Source: Apostichopus japonicus (taxonomy: Eukaryota > Echinodermata > Holothuroidea > Aspidochirotida > Stichopodidae). Taken from it: 64,000 bases of DNA. Made by a program: the position numbers and the translations under genes. The stretch is taken from positions 30,033,960 through 30,097,959 of the forward strand of contig NC_092563.1 of NCBI RefSeq assembly GCF_037975245.1, in the 5' to 3' direction. This document shows, in pieces, positions 1-11,700 of this stretch. Numbering within the stretch: position 1 is the first letter of the stretch; each line of letters starts with the position of its first letter. The notes under the pieces were generated by a model. The model was given only the letters and a program-made list of their open reading frames with translations, ran no database searches and was not told where the DNA came from.

Positions 1-223
1 TTCCAACATCCAAGGCGCAATTGCTGGGCAAACTTCCCACTGTATAGTGTTAATAGAATTTGACCTTAGAGAGAGAGAACCCATGGAGGAGCTGGGGTCG
101 GACATCGAGATTACGCGAATGTTAAGAAAGGGAGAAGTATATACTGTCGAATATAAATGGAAAACCTGGCACACTTCTTTGCAGAAGGAAAGGGCCCGAA
201 GTTACGATTTCATAAAAGGATGA
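1..223 (+). other. Open reading frame running in from the window edge, unidentified
   Basis: The frame starting at base 2 is open without a stop until TGA at 221-223, about 73 codons, with an in-frame ATG at 83. The C-terminal half is rich in charged and aromatic residues (for example VEYKWKTWHTSLQKE). I do not recognise it. It could be the last exon of an upstream gene, part of a transposon protein, or a chance open frame. No splice acceptor could be tested because the window begins here. Confidence 0.15.
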
Positions 224-523
224 TTAGTGATGTTCTAATCAATCCAACTCTGAACAATATTTCAAGTTGTTTGCAGCCTAAGACCGAAACGTCGCATCCT
301 GTAGCTTTCAAACAAGTTCACTGTTTCAGTCAACACCATTGCTGGATTTACCATTGGACCAGATGGAACGGCGCACCCCCCCCCCTTAAAAATAATATTG
401 GGAAAGAGAAATGTAAACCATTAGAAAAGTTTAATCGAATGTCTGTAAATAAACTTTTTTTTAGCATCTTCATATATCATTCGTAAAAACACAAATTCGC
501 GAATTACATCAATCGAATGTTAC

Positions 524-895
524 CAGTGGCGTAGAAGGTACTTTTGAGTGGGGGGGGGGCTGAAGACTGATGGCCGGCCTGGGGGAGGGGTCTAAGGGGA
601 GGGGTGTCCCCTCCCCCTTTTGAATTTTTGCATTTCCAGGTGGCCTCAGATGCAATTTGGTGCAACATAGCACACTTCAACACCCACTCCATTTTGTAAA
701 GTTAATTTTGTATTTTCACCTGGCCTTAGATGCAATTTGGTGCTCCAAATGAGCATTTTTTCTCATTTGGAAATGAAAAAGGGGTTTTCTGACTTGCGAA
801 GCGGGGGGGGCGGAATGATACTTCCGCCCCTCCACATTTTTCACTGGGGGATGGCGCCCCCCCCCCCAGCCCCCCCCCCGGTTCCTACGCCCTTG
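524..895. mobile_element. hAT-like MITE, 372 bp, with 8-bp target duplication
   Basis: The element starts CAGTGGCGTAG and ends CTACGCCCTTG, imperfect terminal inverted repeats. It is flanked on both sides by the identical 8-mer AATGTTAC (516-523 and 896-903). Its interior is rich in G and C runs and repeats a 'GATGCAATTTGGTG' motif at about 649 and 730. It has no transposase frame, so it is non-autonomous. Terminal CA..TG with an 8-bp duplication fits the hAT superfamily; the family name is inference. Confidence 0.8.
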
Positions 896-903
896 AATGT
901 TAC

Positions 904-2186
904 AAATGCGATCTTTATAAAGCTTCCCGTTTTTATTACAGCGTATTAACTGTACGCCTGGATTAATATGTGTACACAATGAACTGCTGTCTCGGCTGTC
1001 TTATGCCATATGTGTAGAGGCTAGTGACCCCGCCAAATTGGTAAATCCGACCCTGCTCAACCATATTAAAATATCAGCCATGTTTATGTGGTCCTGTATT
1101 TTTAAGGCCTTTACGTAGCCCTTTATTCCATGCTCCTACAATGTGACGCACGTCTACTTTCACATGATGCAGATAGAGCCTTCCCCGACGTAAACAACAG
1201 GATGTGACCTCATGAGGACACTATCAAAGCAGCAACGTCCTCCCCTCAGAGATGTAACACTTGCAATGACCAACATATACATAAGGTAAAGTTTATCGAT
1301 GTGTTGAAGCTAAGGTCTTACACTAAAAGTATTGAAATATTATCAAGAAACCCTGTATAAAACTTTCTTACATCTATTTTCCAAGTACCAACCGTTACAC
1401 GTATAAGAGTATTTCGTAACCACGCATTCCAGTTTTGATCAACACATTGACAACTAGCTCATTATCATAGAATGGATATGTGAAGGTCAAATGAAGGTCG
1501 CTTAAAAAACAATCGCCTTTGTTCCTTTCAGAGCGAAATATCATATCTGCGATTCAACTGTTTTCAACGGTACTATTTCATTGACATATTCAATTGTATA
1601 TAGCGTAATTTTGGTTCTAAAATTACGAGAAAGCACCCAAGTTTGTCAAATTTTGTAAGATTTCTGTATTGCTAAATAATTGATAAAGAAATCTCCCAAT
1701 TAGTCACGAGGTCATTTGACATTGCGAAATTTCAGGTACGCTCTGATTGGCTCAAATCTGGAGGCTTGTTGCTAACATTGCAGAAGTCCGAATACAAAGA
1801 TGAAAAGGAAACAAATATTTTTAATTTGCTTAAATTGTTAATTTTTTACATTTAAAAATACAAAACGGCAATTAAATATATATAATATGGATTTAATTAA
1901 GATATTTTGTATTAAAAAGAATTTTAAATACAATTTATAGTGCACTAATAGGAGCATTTAAAAATAATCTCCCTACGTAAGAAATGAAAGTACCCTATTT
2001 CAGGGTCCCCTTCTATCAGCTGCTGGCAGCATGTCCACACAGGACTGAGGCATAGTAGCAACTCGAATGTGTTCGGCGAGTACGTACTGTACGTTTATAT
2101 GTCATCTAGTATCCAGAACGTTCATAATTCGTAAGGTACTGTTCTACCTGTTTTCTTTGTGAGTTTTTCATCAAGTTAGCCTCAAA
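904..2186 (+). other. Non-coding upstream region and 5' UTR of MYLIP
   Basis: No convincing coding frame. The stretch is AT-rich, with long A/T runs around 1800-1940. A nuclear-receptor-like direct repeat lies at 1484-1500. The transcription start was not located; the 5' UTR presumably begins within the last few hundred bases before the ATG at 2187. Confidence 0.4.
1484..1500 (+). promoter_or_regulatory. DR5-like nuclear-receptor half-site pair
   Basis: AGGTCA and AGGTCG lie on the same strand, separated by five bases, about 690 bp upstream of the MYLIP start codon. A five-base spacing is the classic RAR/RXR arrangement; vertebrate MYLIP is induced by LXR through DR4 elements. Such short motifs arise by chance, so function is speculative. 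Confidence 0.2.
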
Positions 2187-2276
2187 ATGTTGGTGCATGT
2201 TACGATGCCCGACGGTTCTGTCATCTCCACGGAGGTTCACAATCGGAATACTCCCGGTCAAGATTGTTTGGATGAG
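2187..2276 (+). CDS. MYLIP: MYLIP exon 1 (coding part)
   Basis: Thirty codons starting at ATG 2187 and ending DCLDE before donor GTAAGT, phase 0. The start is chosen because it aligns with residue 1 of vertebrate MYLIP (MLCYVTRPD). Confidence 0.93.
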
Positions 2277-5200
2277 GTAAGTACTAACTAAGGTAGACCT
2301 AGGTTAGACTGGTATGGTAACTCGATCCCTGTAGCTGTTACTAGTGTTGGCCAAAGTAAATCAAGTTTGATCCACTTTCATTTCTAAAGCAACTCAACGA
2401 AATTGCTAACGCAGATCAAAACTAGTATACCTAACAGAGTAAAAAAGCATGAAAAGAGTGTAACAGTATGACTTTTTGTCTAGTCTGAGGCGTGAATTCG
2501 TTTTGTTTAAACAAATTGAATTCCCTCATCATTTTATGATGGGCTAACCTAATTTAGCATACATCTTATTTTTGCTTCTTAAATAGCATAATGTAATTCA
2601 TTCTAAGAAATCCTTTTGCTTTTCATGTTATAGTCGCCCTAAAGGTAGCTGTGCTACTTCTTATTGTCAATATTCATCACTACCTGAACACCTAGAACTA
2701 CTTTAAGTCACGAACATGGGGTAGGGTGACATAGCCTAGTTCTTCGTGATAGTGTAATTTTTGTCGTTTAGTCCAGTAAAACCTAGACCTACAATGTTTT
2801 CCCCTAAATAGTCTTTTTTGAAATAGTAGGTATGATTTGTATTGCTTAAAAATGAAACGCTGCTTTGCACTCCCGGTCATTAAAATGGTGTCATGCACCG
2901 CCATTGATCTGAATTGTATAATGAAAGTTTGTTTAATATGATGTGCCCCATCCAACGCTTTTCCTATGACAAAGATTTGACCATTCTAGGGCCACATGTC
3001 ATAAAGATTTGGAGTAGTGCAATTTATCCATCTTCAGATGAATGAATATAAGTTTTCCTTTTATTCCACCGTTAGGTTTGTCGGAAACTTGGTATTATTG
3101 AAACAGATTATTTTGGACTTCAGTACCAAACAAGAAGAGGGGAAAACATGTGGCTTAATTTGCGAAATCCAATCCAAGATCAAGTTCCATTGTCAGGCAT
3201 TATTCAGGCTGATTTACGGTTATCATTCCACGTGAAATTTCATGTGCAACCGCACAATCTACAACAAGAGTCTACCAGGTAAGGGACATTGCAATCATGC
3301 ATTTGACAATTACCCTGTTTTGCATCCATTTGTGTGGAGGAATCTTTTTAGAACAAGGAAAGTGCATTCTGACTGATTTCCTTTAATTTTCCCAATTATT
3401 GAACAAGCTCTATTATCTGCCTGTTGTGGGGATGTGTGCAAAGGAAGCCTAACCACGATGGTGTTTTCATGCTGCCTCACTAAAATAGAGAAAATCTTGC
3501 AAATAATTGTTTTATGCATACTTAATTTTTGTGGGTTTACTTCCTCATGAATTCAGAAAAGCGCAAATAACTTTATGAAGTTAAAATTCTGTAAACATTT
3601 TTGATGCCTTTTAACTTAGCCAAAGTCTGTTATTTTCCTCTCTTGGGCATGAGAAAAAAATGGCAAAGAATCATTGAAAATCACTATTTATGAAATACAG
3701 TAATTACCAGAGAAATGGGGGTTGGGAGGGTTGGTCAGCCTGCAAACTTTCCTGAGGCATTAGAAATGGATATTGCAACTTTACGTAGTTGGGAAGTTAC
3801 CATTCACACTAAACATTAAGAAGCATAAAACCCCCTCAGCCGATGGTATTGGATGCCACAGAATCTGATTGCACATCCCAATCAGCTTGATTTTATGATG
3901 TAGACATTGCTTCATAGAGGGTTATTTGACATTGCAGCAAATTTGGTGACTCAATGTTGCACTTTCATTTTGTACTTAAACAGTCAGAAATAATAGCCTT
4001 GAATATTTCTCGGTCACTTTATGCCTAGTGACTGTACAGTAGAGTGTTCAACTCACACACACACACACACCCACCCACTCTATCCTAATTACCATTGTTC
4101 TAAGAGACTGATGATGTCATTAACAATGACTTGTCTTTCACAATACTCACTTACAGGAAGCACCTTTGCAGAAAGTTTACAACACTTACTCTCATTATAT
4201 AAAACTATTTGACAGGTGTTGGGAGATGTTAACTGAAACAAAAACTTTTGACTATGTGTATAATTTATGAATACAACAATAGAAACAAGCAGGTGAGAGA
4301 AATCTTCCAGTACTAAAAAGTGAAACAATTTTCTAAAGAAAAGAAAGGATTTATGTTAAATTCTAAGATTTGAACTGAAAGCTGTTTTTCATGTCATCCA
4401 TCTGTCAAGACAATAATTGTGTCTGAAAATGCATATAGATTTAAATGGTGACCAGGAATCAAACGCCTCATTTTCACGAAAATCACGAAATAATTTTCAG
4501 TTTAAGAATCTGCAGGAAATAACTTACAATTTGAGAATTTTAGGGTGTTGAAATTTTGAGGGATAGTACAGATTTCCTGTTCCAGCAGACTGGTTGAAGT
4601 GTTTGAATTCATAATTTAAAATGTTATCTAGGGACTAGGTGTATGTGTCACACTGAACCATTAACAATTATCAACAGCTGAGAAAGGGCCCAAGGCTATG
4701 TGCTGAAGGACAGGTTATAGTATATAGTTACTGGGTATCTATCAGGGTTGCTCCAATCTGTAACCAAGTAAACCTAGATGTGAAATGCCAGAGCTGAACA
4801 GTATGTTAATAGTAGTCTATTGCTAGGTATTTGCTGTCTGTCATGAGTTACGTTATAAAAATAAAAAGTCTGTCCTATTACATGAAACAAAATTTACCTG
4901 ACTGTAGATGATTGAACAGACTCAGTTGTTATATTTACTGCTTCTTCAAATCTGTTGAATTTATGATACCAAAAACTGCCAAAAGTTTAGTGACCCTAGT
5001 AAATAGGTAATCAACCAGTTTTGGCTGCTGTACCTTGGACTGCAATTCAAGATCCTTTCAGTTCCTGTAATTTTCATGTTTGCATCCATGGAAGTGCTTG
5101 AACACTGTTCCAGCATCCCCAGGGTTATATAGTCCATTCACCCAGGGTTCAAAGTTCCATGTTTTTGTGTGACCAAGATAACCACACCTGCTTATCTTCA

Positions 5201-8200
5201 AATAGCAGGTCATTGTTGCAGCAAGAGTAAATATCATCAGGTTCTGAGGTTGAGCATAAAACTGAAGCCCTGTTTTGTATATATTGACTTCATTGCTGAG
5301 ACTATACAAATATATCTTGGTATGACAGTGGTAAGATGGATAAAAGGTTACACCATCTTTACACACACTTCTTCTACAAACACTTTACAAAATTCTAGCT
5401 TACCAAGAATTGTATGGCCAAGGTTTGATGGGGTTGTGTTGAGATTGTTTTCTAAATAGAAGTGGATCTTTCCATTATCTCAGCTTTATAAAGTTACCGT
5501 AAAAGAAAATAGTTAACTGCAGTACTTCGCTGTATTAAGCGCTATATAAATGTAATTTTTTATTATTTGTTATTACTTCCTCACTCCCACTGGGCCTCTT
5601 CCTCCCCCCCCCCCCCCTCCCATCAACCAATCCTTATATCCCCTTGATGTAAATTATGTAAGTCTAGGGTTTTAGTTGTACAGACATCAGTAGGTATATT
5701 AATCACATAAATTTCCAAAATAAACAGTCAAATCAGAGAAGCCTTTTGATTATACTTGCTGCCAAATCTTGTGAAAGTTGTAAAAGCACCTTGTGCCTTT
5801 TGTTGTGTGAGAGAGATAGAGTGGCTAAGACCTCCATAGGGAATGTTGGTACTTAGTAATTTCTATTGTTTAAACTTAGTAACAACCATTATGTAATTTG
5901 AATAAACCCAGTGAAACGAGCTAAGGTGTCTGTATGTCGAATGCCTGAAGCCTAAAGGGAACAAACTAATATTAAAGAAACTTTTGAACTCACTTTTCCC
6001 AGATCGTTGAAGATCAGTTCAGAAGTACTACTTTTGCTTTACTTATCTTATTATACAATCAGTGGGGTTACATTCCTTGAAGATGTTTCAGATCAGAAAT
6101 TTCAAAAGTCAAAGCTTACATGACATAACATTAGAACATGAGAAATACATCACATGGAATTGGTAATAATTCTGGTATGGTAACCTAAGAACTAAATTGA
6201 AAGCATTTACAAAGGTTCACCCATAGCACCCTTCCTTAAATACAGCTATTATAATATTCTCCATTCACAGTGTCCATTCCACTGTACTGTATGCACACTC
6301 AAATCTTTCCATTGCAGTTCCTTGATTCAATGCGGCTATGGTAAGCAACACGCACACAGATGGTTTTGTACATGCTCAATCTCGTCCTGGTATTGTGCAA
6401 TACCTGAATGTCACCTTCACACAAATTCACAGTCTGAGTACTTTGTAGGAGATTTTGTTTTTCAATATTGTTCTGTGGTTAGTTGCAAGATTGCATCAGT
6501 GTTAGCAATAAGAAGGTCATTTTCACCAGGTGCATTTGAAATTAAAGGACTCAGAATTGTGCCTTATTGCGAGACCCATGAGATATTCAGTAATAATCAC
6601 CTTTATTTCAAAATAAAATGCATGATTGTTTGCTGTTAGTAAAAAAATCTTTGATGTAGTTAAAGCTTTTGGAATAGTAAAATTCAAGATATATTATAGG
6701 AAGTTATGTACACAGTGCAAACAGGTAACTTGGAAGCGTGGCAGTGTTAGTGTGTCTGCTATGGGGAATCAATCAGCTTGTCTTTACAAATACAAATATT
6801 TAGAATGATATGAATTGCATTAGGTAACATCTTATGTACTTTAGAGTCTTTTAAGCAAGTAGCAGTGGTTCAGTTATTATGGACACTGCCAATTTCTTAC
6901 CTCAGACTCAGTTGACAATCAAGTTGAAGATTGATTTAAGATTTTAACATCACAAAAATAGATTATCAAATTGTTTGCACAATGGCACTTGTACACACAC
7001 AGAGACACACGTACTGTAAGTATGTATTTTCAGTAAAGAATTCCAGTAAAGGGAAGAAAGTTTCATGTCTAAGGACTTTGTTGTGCTGTAGTTCATCACT
7101 GTTCATCGATACATTACAATATTTAGTTTGGGCAGACTTTGTACTATACTAGAGAAGATTTGTTACCTTCCAAGTCTTTCATGGGTCATGTGGAGCTCTT
7201 AAGATTGGACTGAATCAACAAAATATCTACTTTTGAGCTCTATTTAACTTTTGGAATAAAGGGGTAACCAGCCTTTTATGTTGTAACTTGGAATAGCTTG
7301 GTTTGGATTCCTGACAGAGAGCAAAGTGGATTTTTCTTCACCTTTGTATCCGTTCACAATCCAAATCGGGTGTTTAGGTCCTTTGATACTGTAGCTTTCA
7401 AGAACATTGTTCGTAACGCAGAGGTTGAACAGAATTGACAAGATTGCATAACCATTACCAAACCCAAGGAATATATCAAACAAGTTATTGTGTTTACTGG
7501 TCACTAGTACCTTATCATATAGTATGTCCCTCTATAGATGCTTTTAACTATCATGTCTATGATAGAAATGAAGCAGTTTATCCTTTATTCATGAACTCAT
7601 TACCTTGCAACTATCTTGTTAGAAATTCAACAACAGATAGTACAAGCATGTACTAAGCCAGAGGCAAACTTTTCAACATTCATCAAAACTACCTGACTTC
7701 CTCTAACATTTCTGAATGTCATTACAATGTCACTGCTAATACGGGTCCTTTCAGGTGCCCTTGTAGTGACTGATTACTTGTACAGAATAGTACTACAGAT
7801 TACTTATTCTGTTTGCAAGGTGTATGGTCAATTGGAGCCATCCAATTTCTAAATCTTGTGGTTAACATTAGAATGCTATGTACATGTATTTTAGTACAAG
7901 AGTTTCTTACCTGCCTGAGGTCAAAGGAATATCAAACATTAAAAGGTGCAGGAAGACAAGGATAATGAAATAATGAGTAGCAATAAACTTCAACTTCTCA
8001 AGGTAGTAGTATTGGTGGTGGTTGGGAAGACATGCTTCTGTGATTTCTACCGGAAAAAAAAATCTTCCACATTTTGATTAATATCCAAATAGAGATCCTG
8101 TAGACACAGTTGGTGAGGAAATTGGTTAAATGTGTTGAGAAATTAGATCTTTGCAAAGAATTTCATTAGTGGGAATTAATGGTTTCAAAAGGTTACTTTA

Positions 8201-9760
8201 CAGTAATTGGGGGTATGAAATTATTGTGGTTGTTCAGACTTACTACTATTGGTGTACAGACCTTCTGTTGAGATGAAGCAAGTACAGTATTCGATATTCA
8301 TTGTGTTGAATTCTGTGTTAAGAGTATTAATAAGTTTGCATTGTGTTACATTCTAATCCACTGGGCAGATTATAGAATTAGTAAATCCTTATTCATGCTT
8401 TTAAACATAAGGTTTTCCATTTGTTCATACAGACATTTATTCTACCAAGATGCTAAGCTGTCACTGAAAGAGGGCAAAGTCAGACCAACGCCCAAAGAAG
8501 CTGCGAGGTTAGTGGCTCTGATACTTCAAGGCGACTTTGGGGATTTCAGTCCTGGATTCTGTTACCCTAACATAAATGCTCTACTGTTACGCCAGGACAA
8601 CTTTGAAGAACTGGAGGCTGCAATCCGTGCAAACTATGAGCGTTTACGTGGAATGAAGCAGACATTTGCTGAACACCGATTCCTACAGGAAATGCTCGAT
8701 CTGGAAGAGTATGGTACGGATATCTTCCCAGCATTTCAGAATAATCAAGCAAAATCACCAAGAGAAACAAACATTGAAATTCGTGTCGGGTCACAAGCTG
8801 TTCTTGTCAAAGACTGCAACTCAAGTGAAGTCCAAAGGTAAGACAGTGTTTCCATTATATAGCACTCAAGATTGGATTATTTATACTGCATGTACTGTAG
8901 AGGTTGTTGTACTTTGTGAAATTTAAGCATGTATAATTGTCAGATAATAGTTAAATACAGAGTTACTTGTGTTTTACTGGTTAAATTATAAAGAGGGGGG
9001 GGGGGGGGTTGCTGGATGGGAAGAGGCAGTGAATGATGCAGAGGATGGAAAGTTATGCTTCAATGGATCATGGTTGACAGCGGATGATATTTATTTTGTT
9101 TCCTTCAATTCCACCAGGATCAACTTGGACACAGTACTTAGGAGTGAGGTGGATGGAAAGTTTGGCTATATGACATTTCTGAATGAAGAAGACAATGAGA
9201 TGACCACCACAACCTATGAATTTAGACTTGGAAGTAAAGAGCAAGCAGAGGGGCTGTACAGATCTATCACAGAGAAGTACGAGTTCTTTGTCAGTGATCA
9301 CGTTAGAACTGCTGTCTTGGCGCAAAATGTCAGGGACTTGAAAGGTAGTATTGCCTTGCTTCTCCATATTAACTCAGATATAGGTAAGAAGTACTCGTTC
9401 GATGTCCGCAGAACATTCAGGGAAGTACAAGAGGCCACTCGCAGAACACTGTACAAGAGTCAGCTGGCCTCGGGAGCGACAAGCGATCTCTTTGATAAAG
9501 TGGACGAAGAGAGAGGCGGGAAAAGTATGGATGAAAGAACTAAAGAGGAGTTACTCGATAAGCTGAATACCTTGCAGGACGCAATGCTCTGTAAGGTTTG
9601 TATGGATGCTTCCTTAGACACTGCCTTATTGCCATGCGGTCATCTTCTTTGTGAAAACTGTGCAGAACGTTTGGAGGAGTGTCCGAACTGTAGGCAGCAG
9701 GTTGTCCAGCGTCAAAGGATTTACATGCCCAACGTGGATATTCCTTGCGACCATCGGTAG
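2187..9760 (+). CDS. MYLIP: E3 ubiquitin-protein ligase MYLIP (IDOL) orthologue, complete, four exons
   Basis: Exons 2187-2276, 3076-3278, 8433-8837 and 9118-9760 (stop TAG) join with matching phases (0, 2, 2) and GT-AG borders into 446 aa; human MYLIP has 445. The N-terminus MLVHVTMPDGS..DCLDEVCRKLGI and the core ETDYFGLQYQ..WLNLRNPI are the FERM F1 lobe. F2 and F3 follow to about residue 290. A C-terminal C3HC4 RING uses C391, C394, C406, H408, C411, C414, C421 and C424. In the known family the FERM domain binds the tails of LDLR, VLDLR and ApoER2, and the RING recruits UBE2D to ubiquitinate them for lysosomal degradation. The E2-contact positions corresponding to human V389 and L415 are kept (V393, L418). 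The linker before the RING lacks the three human iron-binding cysteines. Introns 1 and 2 are 0.8 and 5.2 kb. Confidence 0.95.
3076..3278 (+). CDS. MYLIP: MYLIP exon 2
   Basis: Acceptor ..CACCGTTAG at 3075, donor GTAAGG at 3279. It encodes VCRKLGI to LQQEST, the rest of the FERM F1 ubiquitin-like lobe, and ends in phase 2. Confidence 0.95.
5505..5580 (+). repeat. LINE/SINE 3' tail
   Basis: The string AAGCGCTATATAAATG followed by a T/A-rich TTATTATT tail is the typical 3' end of CR1/L2-type retroposons in animals. No reverse-transcriptase frame precedes it, so this is a 5'-truncated copy in MYLIP intron 2. The rest of this 5.2-kb intron (3279-8432) shows only short simple repeats (CA run near 4053, C run near 5606). 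Confidence 0.5.
8433..8837 (+). CDS. MYLIP: MYLIP exon 3
   Basis: Acceptor TTCATACAG at 8432, donor GTAAGA at 8838. It encodes the helical FERM F2 lobe and the beginning of F3 (RHLFYQDAKLS to NSSEVQ). The open frame continues upstream into the intron, but the acceptor and human alignment set the exon start. Confidence 0.93.
9118..9760 (+). CDS. MYLIP: MYLIP exon 4 with the RING domain
   Basis: Acceptor TTCCACCAG at 9117; stop TAG at 9758-9760. One exon holds the F3 lobe, the linker and the RING (C391-C424). The open frame starting at 8969 includes intron sequence with a long G run and should not be used as the protein start. Confidence 0.93.
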
Positions 9761-10378
9761 AATTACATGTACATTCTTGTCAGATCACCGCCACTTATTT
9801 GCACAAGTTTTGTGTCATGTCTTCATTTGTTGTGCAGTATTATCATCTGAATTGTTTTTTTTTACCTTTTTCTTGGGACCAATATGTATTTGTTTTCTCT
9901 CTTTTTAAATCTCAGTTAATATGCTGTAATTTTAAAAACAAATCTCAAATTAATATATTTTTCTTGAGCTGGTGTAATGCAGTTGTTACAAACATGAGAA
10001 GTGAAGCAAAAAGATAAACATTTCAGACTTGCAATTTAGTTGAATTATTGTGTAACTACTATGGATACTATTAACTTCTATTGATATGCACAAAGGTATG
10101 ACACAAAATCTGATATCATCTTGGAGTTTAGTAAAAACGTAAATAGAAGTTGGTTGTTTTGCTTTTCTCCAGATTTGATGAGATTCAGTCGGTAAAAGAA
10201 TGGAAAATGGACAGGAATATGATCCCAAGAAATCCATTATGTGTTTCTTTCCTTTCAGGCCTGTGTAGGTCAAATTGCAATCATTGAACAGATCTAAAAC
10301 TGAAGTATTCTGACCTGCCAATATGCTGGATGGATGTGCTTTCAAGAAGTGCAATTATTTATTTGGATACTCTTAATG

Positions 10379-10384
10379 AATAAA
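10379..10384 (+). terminator. Candidate polyadenylation signal of MYLIP
   Basis: First canonical AATAAA after the stop codon, about 620 bp downstream. Later candidates at 13106 and near 13790 cannot be excluded. Confidence 0.4.
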
Positions 10385-11639
10385 CAGTAAAACAGACAAT
10401 TGTCTTTCCTTTCGTTTGAGTTTCAAAATGTTAGATCAAATCCCCAATGTCATTTCAGTTAGGTAATCCAAGATAATGTTATTCCAGACTGGTCTATTGC
10501 AGTTGATGTGATAAAGAAAAATATCTTTCAAGTCATTTGTGGGTGACACATGCCAGGAATGTTACAAACTGAGCACTTCTGTCTGTCTTACAGGCTTTGA
10601 ATTTTATGTCATGCATTGTGGAGACTCAACTGGTCACTATGGGTCTTAGCACTGACCCTGTCATGATGTCACTATTTGTGAGGTTTGGGTTTGTAAACAA
10701 CACAGTATTCTGTCATGTTAAGTGATACAATACCGATCAAGTGACACAGACACATTGTTCCATATTATTTATTGGCTCGTTCAGTTTCAGAAATTACATG
10801 AAATAACTCTTTCACAGTTGATGTGATGTTAATGTAAAGCCAAAATGATGAGAAAGAAAGAAAACCTTTGTTTGAGAAACTCAGTCGAATGATTTTCCAT
10901 TGATGAACTTTTACGATATAAAGGTCAGGCTGGTCTTGGTCAACTTTTTGGTGCCATTCTTCAAGTGCAGTTTTTCATTTGGTGTTGTTGTTTGGATTCT
11001 TGTAAAGATTTTCATTAATGTTTGTCAAAATTCATCATTATGTACTGGTAGCATTAGATGCATTGAATTGTTATTCCTGATAATACTAACTGAATAGTTG
11101 CCAACGTCCTATTATAGAAAGTAGTCTTTCATTCATTCAGGTCAACAATTTTTCTTGAAATTTTTTTACCTTTTTTTTTTTGTCTTCTTTGTTTAATAAT
11201 GAGAAAATCTTTCAGATTTCTTGCTGTAGTGTCCTCGAGTCTGTTTATTTTCCATTGCCAAACGTTCCATTATTCTGTAGAGGCTTCACATGTACCAGAT
11301 TACCTCCTTGCCTTCACAAGAGGGAGTCTTGCTTTTGGCTTATGTATGTCCAATTGTGAAAGACGTACCTCAGCTCTTAAACCATATCACAATTTCCTGC
11401 TAATGCTTCGGTCACAAAGGTATCGCATCTCTCAGGTCCCCACCTCAGGGTGGGCACCTGAGGGGAGGGGGTAGGTGATGTAAGTGTTTGTACTCTAGGT
11501 ATCAGATGGTTTCTTTCCTTAAGGGAAGGGATTTCTATTGATTCCAAAATATTACTTTCTGTGCTCTTTTGACATTGACATTAAAGAACTGCAACTTTTT
11601 TTTTGCATATTTCGCTTTGCTGAACATGTGTATTGTTAC

Positions 11640-11700
11640 TGTATACTATATATATACTATATATATATACTATATATATATACTGTATATACAGTATTGT
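11640..11700. repeat. ATATATACT microsatellite
   Basis: Alternating AT interrupted regularly by ACT/ACTGT, about 60 bp. Confidence 0.8.

Noticed and set aside
6322-6639. 105-aa cysteine-rich frame in MYLIP intron 2
   Set aside because: No regular cysteine pattern, no splice context linking it to MYLIP, no recognised family.
8969-9117. Upstream extension of MYLIP exon 4 (MFYWLNYKEGGGG..)
   Set aside because: Intronic, containing a long G run; phase and acceptor place the exon start at 9118.
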